This document shows positions 1 to 5,493 of a stretch of DNA of 11,977 nt, one piece after another. Every line of letters begins with the position of its first letter. Positions within the stretch are counted from its first letter, which is position 1. The translations under genes were made by a program, and so were the position numbers. Under the pieces are notes generated by a model that was not told the origin of the DNA, made no database searches, and saw only the letters and a list, made by a program, of their open reading frames with translations. The DNA lies in contig OMQY01000042.1 of the NCBI GenBank assembly GCA_900313405.1, positions 1 through 11,977 of the forward strand. Reading direction: 5' to 3'. The stretch comes from an uncultured Eubacteriales bacterium (GTDB lineage: Bacteria > Bacillota_A > Clostridia > Saccharofermentanales > Saccharofermentanaceae).

Positions 1-932
1 ATGTTACGTGCACCTTTCCTGATATCCTTGAGAGTGTCATTCAGGCTTCCTCTCATCTCTTCTCTGAAGGAAGGATCATCTTCGGGAGTAGGTGTGGGGG
101 TTACTTCTTCCTCTTCCTCAACTGTCTCTCTTACTGTCAGAGTGAGCGTACCGAACGAGGAGAGGTTGGATAGGATCCTCGCCTGAGACTCATAGCTCTC
201 GATCTCATAACTGAGCTGTGTAAGACGTGTCTGGAGAGTGAGGATATAATCGATATTATCTGTATTGGCAAGAAGTTCCATAAGCGTGTTCTGCTCTGTG
301 CGGAGAGCTTCGATATGGCTCTCGATATCGGAGTAAGCAAGTGTTACGTCCTCGGTGCTCTCATTCTGTGACAGTACTGTGCAGTATCCGCCGAAAGAAT
401 TGATCAGCTCATCAAGATATTCGGAAGGAACGCGGATAACAAATACGCCGGTCCTCAGGTCTTTCTCTTCTCCTGTTCCGTATTCGGAAGAACTCTCTAC
501 ATAACCTCCGAGTGCGACTGTCTGTGCACGGACTGACATAACAACATCCGTATACCGGAGCGTCTCGACTTCCATCGTAACTCGGCGGATCAGCATCCTT
601 GTGTTATACGTGATATTAACGTCGTTAGTATTATATCCGTCCGGAGTGCTGCCGCCATTGATATAATCGGAAATCTCATCGGTTACGGCGTTGTGCATAT
701 CGGCATCATCGACACCGTAATATGCGTCCTCTTCCCAATATGCTTCAGTCTCATATGCAGGATACTCGGCCGATACATATTCTTCCAACTCGGGAATAGT
801 CGTTTCCTCGGCCGTGTGTCTGTCGCCCCTACTGCTGTTCTTGTCGTCGTCCTTGGATGATCCGCATGCTGCCAGACCCATGATGAGTCCGGTTACGAGC
901 ACCAAAGATACTATAGGTATTAGCTTTTTCAT
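1..932 (-). CDS. DUF4349 domain lipoprotein (3' end beyond the left edge)
   Basis: The visible 310 codons are open with no stop, and the C-terminus lies outside the window. The start ATG is at 932-930, behind an AAGGAGG ribosome site (plus-strand cctcctt, 941-947). Residues 1-23 form a lipoprotein signal peptide with lipobox LAAC (lipidated Cys23). An acidic, Tyr-rich spacer covers about residues 24-104. From about residue 105 the sequence matches the DUF4349 pattern: a beta-strand opening (ITYNTRMLIRRV), a GGYVESSSEYG segment, a VIRVPSEYLDELI segment, then a helical Glu/Gln-rich stretch and a strand ending FGTLTLTV. A short TPTPTP linker (about residue 285) leads into what should be the helical and membrane-spanning C-terminus usual in this family. 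Known members are surface lipoproteins of unclear function. It is transcribed divergently from the sigma-factor operon and shares a 267-bp intergenic region with it. The family call is firm; the role is not known. Confidence 0.9.
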   Translation of the reverse strand, partial: MKKLIPIVSLVLVTGLIMGLAACGSSKDDDKNSSRGDRHTAEETTIPELEEYVSAEYPAYETEAYWEEDAYYGVDDADMHNAVTDEISDYINGGSTPDGYNTNDVNITYNTRMLIRRVTMEVETLRYTDVVMSVRAQTVALGGYVESSSEYGTGEEKDLRTGVFVIRVPSEYLDELINSFGGYCTVLSQNESTEDVTLAYSDIESHIEALRTEQNTLMELLANTDNIDYILTLQTRLTQLSYEIESYESQARILSNLSSFGTLTLTVRETVEEEEEVTPTPTPEDDPSFREEMRGSLNDTLKDIRKGARN

Positions 933-1013
933 TTCTGTGTCCTCCTTACCCTGTCGTTGTCTTTCGGGTCTTATGCCTTTAATACAATCCGGGAATGAGG
1001 AATGTTGCAGACG

Positions 1014-1019
1014 ATCATA
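1014..1019 (-). promoter_or_regulatory. Weak candidate -10 for the DUF4349 gene
   Basis: On the minus strand this reads TATGAT (5 of 6 to consensus), about 80 bases before the ATG at 932. No recognisable -35 lies 16-18 bases upstream; that position is AT-rich palindromic sequence instead. The call is tentative. Confidence 0.25.
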
Positions 1020-1046
1020 TTTTTTCGAAAAAATTTTCTCGAAAAA
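1019..1046. repeat. AT-rich palindrome and direct repeat between divergent genes
   Basis: A perfect 16-bp palindrome (ATTTTTTCGAAAAAAT, 1019-1034) is followed directly by a degenerate copy (TTTTCTCGAAAAA, 1034-1046). TCGAAAAA therefore occurs twice, 14 bases apart. The pair lies in the divergent region between the DUF4349 gene and the sigma gene, where an operator would sit. It lacks a GC-rich stem, so it is not a convincing terminator. A regulatory role is inference. Confidence 0.4.
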
Positions 1047-1160
1047 GATCACCTCCCGATGCAACAAAACATTACCGGCAAATGTATATAGGGTAAGAAC
1101 GTGAAGCGGGGAGGTATCAGGCAGGCAAAAGAAACGCATACGGCAAGTCCTTATGATATG

Positions 1161-1169
1161 TGTTATATT
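1161..1169 (+). promoter_or_regulatory. Extended -10 promoter candidate for the sigma gene
   Basis: TGTTATATT fits an extended -10 (TGn followed by TATATT at 1164-1169). No good -35 is visible 17 bases upstream. A transcript starting near 1176 would include the ribosome site at 1185-1191 and supports a TTG start at 1200 over the GTG at 1101. An ECF-type autoregulated promoter cannot be excluded. Confidence 0.35.
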
Positions 1170-1199
1170 ATTAGCGATCACCTTAAAGGAGATACGGGA

Positions 1200-1853
1200 T
1201 TGATAACACTTAGCATCAACAACAGGATAAGCCGGTTGATCACGTGGATATCTGATCTGGCATATCGTGCCGGGATAAGATTCACGGATCTGACAGACGG
1301 AACATCCGGATCCGAGTATGAGGAGTTCAGCGATGCCGGGAACGGTATGGGTCAGGGCTCTTACATACCGGATGACGTGGCCGATAAGGCTGCGGAGCTG
1401 ATGGACAAGTTCGGTAATACGATCATCAGATTCGCTTATACTTATGTCCACAACATGCAGGACGCAGAAGATATCCTGCAGGATGTTCTTATATCCTATA
1501 TGCGTAAAGCGCCCGTATTCGAGAACGATGGTCACGCAAAGGCGTGGCTCCTGACGGTGACAGCCAATACCTCCAAGAACAGGATCAAATATAACAGCTA
1601 CCGTTCTCACGACGAGCTCAATGAGACTCTCGTGGCACAGCACAAAGAGGATCTGTCCTTTATCTGGGAAGCAGTGAGTTCGCTTCCGGAGGACAGCAGA
1701 GAGATCTTCCATCTGTTCTATCAGGAAGATCTTACGACTGCACAGATAGCGCAGGTCCTCGGCGTGAAGGAATCGACGATCAGGTCCAAGCTGAAGCGCG
1801 GACGTGACAAGCTGAAGACTGTATTGAAGGAGGTGTATGACTTTGGAGAATAA
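1200..1853 (+). CDS. ECF-type RNA polymerase sigma factor (sigma-70 family)
   Basis: With this start the product is 217 residues. Region 2 covers about residues 64-105, with the DAEDILQDVLISYM core at 88-101, followed by the KAWLLTVTANTSKNRIK segment. Region 4 covers about 153-210, with the helix-turn-helix TTAQIAQVLGVKESTIRSK that reads the -35. There is no region 3, as expected of ECF factors. TTG at 1200 was chosen because AAAGGAG (1185-1191) lies 8 bases upstream. The frame stays open back to a GTG at 1101 with a poor ribosome site, and a shorter start at ATG 1347 (168 residues, usual ECF size) is also possible because residues 1-50 match no sigma region. The stop overlaps the start of the next gene by 17 bases, the usual sign of a translationally coupled sigma/anti-sigma pair. 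Family call is firm; the start is less sure. Confidence 0.9.
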   Translation: MITLSINNRISRLITWISDLAYRAGIRFTDLTDGTSGSEYEEFSDAGNGMGQGSYIPDDVADKAAELMDKFGNTIIRFAYTYVHNMQDAEDILQDVLISYMRKAPVFENDGHAKAWLLTVTANTSKNRIKYNSYRSHDELNETLVAQHKEDLSFIWEAVSSLPEDSREIFHLFYQEDLTTAQIAQVLGVKESTIRSKLKRGRDKLKTVLKEVYDFGE

Positions 1854-2622
1854 GTACAAAGAGATCATGAACCATGTTCAGGTCGACGAAGCCATGCGCG
1901 CCCGTATCCTTGAGAACCTTAGAGCGGAAGCTGCAGGGGATTATAACCCGCGGGCAGAAGTTACTTCCATTGAAGCTGATACAACAGCCCGCGAGAAGGG
2001 CAAGAGACGTGCAATGATGCTAAGACTCGTACCTGCAATTGCGGCCGCAGTCGCGGTCCTTGTAGCGGGTGTCCTGATATTCAGCCGCACCGATGATAAG
2101 AAGGATGCTCTGACAGAAGATGCTGATCGCTCAAGGGGCACTTATACGTACAGCCATAACGGTATAGCTGATGAGGTAGATGCTGCGGCGGGCATAGAAG
2201 AGCTGGAGATAGACAGCTATCTGTCGGAAGTGACAACGATCGCGGAACGGGACGATAATATTGTTCCTGAAGAGACTGAAGCTGAAGAAGCAGAAGAGCC
2301 TGTCAGTAACGAGACAGCGGGTGCCGTAAACGGGTTTACGGTCATTACTTACAAGGCAGGCGCCGAGTCTTACACATCGATCGACTCCGGACTGATAAGC
2401 GATCTGCTGACCTTTATGGCGGATGTCAGACGTCTGCCTTCATCCGATACGGGATCAGCCGACATAGAGTATCTCTTCGTTCTGTCAGGCGAAGACAACT
2501 GTGACGAATGTGTCATCGGGTTCATGGAAGGGTATATCTGGATAGACGGTATATTCTATGAATATCCGACTGCTCTCGAATATGGCGAGTATCTGGCTTC
2601 CATGGTCAGAGGATCAAGGTGA
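1837..2622 (+). CDS. Probable membrane anti-sigma factor
   Basis: The 261-residue protein starts inside the 3' end of the sigma gene. Residues 1-60 are a charged cytoplasmic part with helix YKEIMNHVQVDEAMRARILENL, which resembles the N-terminus of clostridial ECF anti-sigma factors. A single transmembrane segment spans about 62-83 (RLVPAIAAAVAVLVAGVLIF), after a basic KGKRRAMMLR stretch that fits an N-in topology. The outer part has an acidic Glu/Ala linker (about 130-160) and a small C-terminal domain (about 165-255) with a Cys pair (DNCDEC). There is no HxxxCxxC zinc-anti-sigma motif. The AAGGAGG at 1827-1833 is only 3 bases from the ATG at 1837; the in-frame TTG at 1843 has better spacing and may be the true start. 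The role is inferred from the overlap with the sigma gene and the topology; the outer domain would sense an envelope signal. The sensed signal is unknown. Confidence 0.75.
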   Translation: MTLENKYKEIMNHVQVDEAMRARILENLRAEAAGDYNPRAEVTSIEADTTAREKGKRRAMMLRLVPAIAAAVAVLVAGVLIFSRTDDKKDALTEDADRSRGTYTYSHNGIADEVDAAAGIEELEIDSYLSEVTTIAERDDNIVPEETEAEEAEEPVSNETAGAVNGFTVITYKAGAESYTSIDSGLISDLLTFMADVRRLPSSDTGSADIEYLFVLSGEDNCDECVIGFMEGYIWIDGIFYEYPTALEYGEYLASMVRGSR

Positions 2623-2662
2623 TCACGCTCACAGTCTGAATAAGGTATTACATATTGAAATG

Positions 2663-2671
2663 TGATATAAT
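2663..2671 (+). promoter_or_regulatory. Extended -10 promoter of the 405-residue lipoprotein gene
   Basis: TGATATAAT is a perfect extended -10 (TGn plus TATAAT at 2666-2671). There is no good -35 at 16-18 bases, as is common for extended -10 promoters. Transcription from about 2678 would begin downstream of the ATG at 2655, so translation must start at 2718. No terminator separates this from the anti-sigma gene, so read-through is also likely. Confidence 0.6.
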
Positions 2672-2717
2672 CAATGCTGTTCATTTATGGACAGACAATG
2701 ATAGGGGAGGAAAACAA

Positions 2718-3935
2718 ATGCACAACTTTAAGAGAATTATCTGTACGGCAGTATCTGCTGCCCTGCTTATCGGTTCGATCGCTGCATGCAGCAAGAGCGA
2801 TAAGGGCGGAGATAATGATGATGTAGAGGATGTTGTAGCATCTTATCTCGATAACATCATTAACTCCAAGGTAAACAAGAACAGTAAGCTTGTAGAAGGC
2901 GGAGAAGATGCAGTAGGAGATATGGACATCGATTCTACTACAAGTATCCTTGTGGCACTTCTCGAGAATGCCGAGTATGAGATCACCGATTCCGACGTCA
3001 GCAAGAAGAAGGCTGAGGTTACGATCGACCTGAGCACCGTATCCATCGATGACATCCTTGATGAGATCGACGATGATGCTACAACTGATGATTTCATCGA
3101 GGCATTGGAGGAGCTTGCTTCTGACGAAGACAGCTTCGAGGCAGGAGAGTTCACTTTCGAGCTGGTTCAGGAAGACGGCGAGTGGGTCATCTCAGCTGAC
3201 AGCACAGAGGAATTTGCCGACTATCTGATCGATCTGGTAGTCGATGTTGATCCATACATTCACGCACAGGCTGTTAATAATGTTATAGATGTTATTGACT
3301 CTCAGCTTAATCCAACTGAGCCTTCTTCCGAGCCTACTGAGACTGATCCTACGGTCACCGCTGAGCCCACGGATGTAGTCGTAACTACACAGCCTGAGCC
3401 TACTGAGACAGAGACTCAGTCCACAGCTGCTCCGATCGATGTTTCCAACATCAGCGGGACATCTTATGTAGCTCATTATGACATTACGGATATGATGGTC
3501 GAGAATATGGGTATCTCCGGCTATCAGCCCAACGGTTCCATCATCTTCGATATGCACCTTATACTCGGTGATGACGGCACGTTCACAATGTACTGCGACG
3601 GTAGTGAATTCGCTTCGAAGTTCGAAGACTTCTTCAGAACGAACATGCTGTCCATGATGGCTACAATGTACGGTATGTCAGAGACAGAGATCGAGTCACT
3701 CTTGACTTCAAGCGGAATGTCCATTGATCAGCTGGTCGAGGAAGCTCTTGCAGAGGCTGATTATTCCACCATCACGAACCAGGTAAGCGGCACATATACG
3801 ATCAGCGGCGATCAGGTCATCCTGTCAGCTGTCGGCATGGGCTCTACCGCAGGTACGATCAGCGGCAACCAGATCACTATGGACTGGACAGATCCTTCAC
3901 TCGGTGAGATGGAATTCGTCTTCGTTGAGGAATAA
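2718..3935 (+). CDS. Two-domain acidic lipoprotein of unknown function
   Basis: ATG 2718 is preceded by GGGGAGG (2704-2710) at 7 bases and gives 405 residues. The frame is open from ATG 2655, but that lies upstream of the predicted transcription start. Residues 1-24 are a lipoprotein signal peptide with lipobox IAAC (Cys24). Residues about 35-175 form an acidic alpha/beta domain with a FTFELVQEDGEWVIS strand pair near its end. This style is seen in NTF2-like lipoprotein domains such as DUF4878 and DUF5105, but the match is only by look. A Pro/Thr/Glu linker follows (about 199-240). The C-terminal module (about 249-402) resembles the whole mature part of the next gene's product: SYVAHYDITDMM, FDMHLILGDDGTF and SGTYTISGDQVIL correspond to EYSAQYNVADMI, FDVSLELDDGNY and EGTYEIDGDTITF there. 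It is very acidic and likely anchored on the outer face of the membrane. The gene lies directly after the sigma/anti-sigma pair and may belong to its regulon. Function not recognised. Confidence 0.85.
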   Translation: MHNFKRIICTAVSAALLIGSIAACSKSDKGGDNDDVEDVVASYLDNIINSKVNKNSKLVEGGEDAVGDMDIDSTTSILVALLENAEYEITDSDVSKKKAEVTIDLSTVSIDDILDEIDDDATTDDFIEALEELASDEDSFEAGEFTFELVQEDGEWVISADSTEEFADYLIDLVVDVDPYIHAQAVNNVIDVIDSQLNPTEPSSEPTETDPTVTAEPTDVVVTTQPEPTETETQSTAAPIDVSNISGTSYVAHYDITDMMVENMGISGYQPNGSIIFDMHLILGDDGTFTMYCDGSEFASKFEDFFRTNMLSMMATMYGMSETEIESLLTSSGMSIDQLVEEALAEADYSTITNQVSGTYTISGDQVILSAVGMGSTAGTISGNQITMDWTDPSLGEMEFVFVEE

Positions 3936-3972
3936 TAACGATCCGGTCATAAAGATCAAATGATCACAGATT

Positions 3973-4004
3973 CCGTCCTCTGCCTCGCAGAGGGCGGTTT
4001 TTTT
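3973..4004 (+). terminator. Intrinsic terminator after the 405-residue lipoprotein gene
   Basis: An 11-bp stem CCGTCCTCTGC/GCAGAGGGCGG (one G-T pair) with a 3-base CTC loop is followed by seven T residues. The T-tract runs straight into the -35 box of the next promoter. Confidence 0.9.
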
Positions 4005-4031
4005 GACATCTCTTCTCGAAAATACTATAAT
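4003..4031 (+). promoter_or_regulatory. Perfect consensus housekeeping promoter
   Basis: TTGACA (4003-4008), a 17-base spacer and TATAAT (4026-4031): both boxes are 6 of 6 with optimal spacing. The first two T of the -35 are the last two T of the upstream terminator tract. Start would be near 4038, giving a leader of about 44 bases before ATG 4082. The gene is expected to be strongly expressed. Confidence 0.9.
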
Positions 4032-4081
4032 CTTCGCGGCTGCTCTATCGGTGGCTGAACAAATGAATAAGGAGAAAAACA

Positions 4082-4645
4082 ATGAAGAAGTTTACAAAGA
4101 TCGCTTCCGTTATCGTTGCAGCAAGCATGATCGCCGCTGCAGCAACAGGATGCTCAAAGAGTAAGAAGGATGATGATGTAGAGGGAGAGTATTCCGCTCA
4201 GTACAATGTTGCAGACATGATCATGGCAGGTGCAGGTCTGAGTGCCGATGATGCTGAGATCTTCTTTGATGTCAGCCTCGAGCTCGATGACGGCAACTAT
4301 GTTCTCGATTCAGACGGAGAGAAGAATCTCGACAACATCCTCGATTACATGACAAGTGATGAGGGAGTACAGATCATCCTCGACCAGTTCGGTGCTACAG
4401 AGGAGCAGGCTGATACTATGGCTCAGGCTCAGGGCTATGACACCTTCAGAGATTATATCGCTGACATGTTTACCGCTTATGATGCTGATGATCTTGCTAT
4501 GCACGAAGAAGGCACATACGAGATCGACGGTGATACGATCACATTCACTCCTGAGGATGACGGTGAGATCGGTGAAGCTACTATCGATGACGGTGAGATC
4601 ACTGTCGAATTCGAAGACGGTTCTTCCGTAGTATTCAGCAAGTAA
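4082..4645 (+). CDS. Small acidic lipoprotein, paralogue of the upstream C-terminal module
   Basis: The product is 187 residues. The start has AAGGAG (4069-4074) 7 bases upstream. Residues 1-24 form a lipoprotein signal peptide ending ATGC (Cys24; Ala at -3 is less usual than Leu but accepted). A KSKKDDD spacer leads to a single domain of about residues 35-187. It begins with EYSAQYNVADMI, has a strand FDVSLELDDGNYVLDSDG, a helical acidic middle (83-140) and a C-terminal set of short strands (GTYEIDGDTITF, GEATIDDGEITVEF). The same order of elements is found in the C-terminal half of the preceding lipoprotein, so the two probably arose by duplication of one module. The strand-rich ends with a helical insert could be a small beta-barrel or lipocalin-like fold, but this is a guess. 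It is flanked by a perfect promoter and a strong terminator, so it forms a single-gene transcript. Function not recognised. Confidence 0.88.
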   Translation: MKKFTKIASVIVAASMIAAAATGCSKSKKDDDVEGEYSAQYNVADMIMAGAGLSADDAEIFFDVSLELDDGNYVLDSDGEKNLDNILDYMTSDEGVQIILDQFGATEEQADTMAQAQGYDTFRDYIADMFTAYDADDLAMHEEGTYEIDGDTITFTPEDDGEIGEATIDDGEITVEFEDGSSVVFSK

Positions 4646-4673
4646 TCTTATAATCAATAAGAATACAACATGG

Positions 4674-4702
4674 CATCCCCGAGTGATCGGGGATGTTTCT
4701 TT
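4674..4702 (+). terminator. Intrinsic terminator after the small lipoprotein gene
   Basis: Perfect 9-bp stem CATCCCCGA/TCGGGGATG with a GTGA loop, followed by TTTCTTT. It starts 28 bases after the stop codon. Confidence 0.9.
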
Positions 4703-4721
4703 ATCTATTCTTAAATATTAC

Positions 4722-4753
4722 TTGACGTTTTTTTGAATAACGCCGTTTATTAT
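4722..4753 (+). promoter_or_regulatory. Tentative promoter for the 209-residue membrane protein
   Basis: TTGACG at 4722-4727 is a good -35. The best -10 options are TTTATT (4746-4751, 18-base spacer) or TATTAT (4748-4753, 20-base spacer). Neither is ideal, but the preceding terminator means a promoter must lie between about 4703 and 4785 unless there is read-through. Confidence 0.4.
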
Positions 4754-4797
4754 GGAATCATCAGGAACAGGAAAGCCCCGGTTCAGGAGGAGTAAAC

Positions 4798-5427
4798 ATG
4801 ATAGACGTAAGATCTTTATTTGAAACGGAATTCACGAGCAGTTCGCTCGATCTTCAGGGATATTCATTTAACGAAGCCGGCAAGAAGAAGGTCGCCAAGA
4901 CAAAGTTCAGGAATAAGATAGATTTTGATGTCGACTATGATCTTATAACAGACATCATGGCAAATAAGGGGAAGTTCTATTTCTTCAAGCACAATAAGAA
5001 GATCATTGCCGTTTATCCGATAAGAAGAGACGGCGGGACTTATACGATGGCAGAGAGGTTTTTCGCTCAGGATGTTGCCGAGAATATCAGGACAGAGCTC
5101 GACAGGAAGATGACATTCTTCACGGCTTATCTTGCCACGACCGTAAAGGACGGCAAGGCGATCGTTGACGGCACAGAGCTCCCTGCACTGGGAGTTAAGT
5201 CCGGACCTTTTAACTGGCCGATGGCTCTACTGTTCGGCATTATCTACGGTAATCTCTTCCGCATATCCATGTCGTCATGGGCAGGATTCGGGGTAGGATT
5301 TATAATGGGTATCGGCATAGGATCATGCTTCACGAAGCGTACTTATTACTTTAAGACCGACAAGGAGGATATTGCCTCCGGGGACGGTGATACGGATGAA
5401 ATGGATCCGTCGGATATAACAGACTGA
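4798..5427 (+). CDS. Membrane protein of unknown function with C-terminal glycine-rich hairpin
   Basis: The start has AGGAGG (4785-4790) 7 bases upstream, and the product is 209 residues. There is no signal peptide. Residues 1-135 are a soluble mixed alpha/beta part rich in Lys and Asp (for example FRNKIDFDVDYDLITDIM, then FYFFKHNKKIIAVYPIRR). Two closely spaced hydrophobic segments follow: about 138-155 (FNWPMALLFGIIYGNLF) and 160-178. The second has Gly at 163, 165, 167, 171, 173 and 175, a glycine-zipper pattern suited to tight helix packing or oligomerisation. A basic segment (TKRTYYFK) and an acidic tail (DGDTDEMDPSDITD) finish the protein, so both ends are predicted on the cytoplasmic side. 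It is a single-gene unit between two terminators, convergent with glnA. I do not recognise the family, and neighbours do not reveal a role. Confidence 0.8.
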   Translation: MIDVRSLFETEFTSSSLDLQGYSFNEAGKKKVAKTKFRNKIDFDVDYDLITDIMANKGKFYFFKHNKKIIAVYPIRRDGGTYTMAERFFAQDVAENIRTELDRKMTFFTAYLATTVKDGKAIVDGTELPALGVKSGPFNWPMALLFGIIYGNLFRISMSSWAGFGVGFIMGIGIGSCFTKRTYYFKTDKEDIASGDGDTDEMDPSDITD

Positions 5428-5441
5428 ATCTCTTCATAATA

Positions 5442-5479
5442 AAGGCCTTCGCTAGCGGCGTAGCGAAGGCCTTCTTTTT
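5442..5479. terminator. Bidirectional terminator between the membrane protein gene and glnA
   Basis: A perfect 13-bp stem AAGGCCTTCGCTA/TAGCGAAGGCCTT with loop GCGGCG. The plus side is followed by CTTTTT; the minus side by a TTATTAT-type tail. It lies 15 bases past the plus-strand stop and about 20 bases past the glnA stop, so it should serve both convergent genes. Confidence 0.92.
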
Positions 5480-5493
5480 GGTTATGCCGTTGA

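Noticed and set aside
1047..1060. GATCACCTCCC, resembling the 3' tail of 16S rRNA, and its complement, a near-perfect ribosome site on the minus strand
   Set aside because: No rRNA sequence surrounds it. On the minus strand the next ATG is about 30 bases away and opens only a 15-codon frame, so neither an rRNA fragment nor a gene is supported.
2618..2625. GTGATCAC palindrome at the end of the anti-sigma gene as a terminator
   Set aside because: Eight bases with no loop and no T-tract cannot terminate transcription; probably chance.
2655..2717. Upstream ATG of the 405-residue lipoprotein as its start
   Set aside because: It lies upstream of the predicted transcription start, has no ribosome site, and would place 21 polar residues before a normal lipoprotein signal peptide.
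3897..4082. Short minus-strand open frame across the terminator and promoter
   Set aside because: It covers a clear terminator and consensus promoter of the other strand, with no ribosome site or recognisable product.
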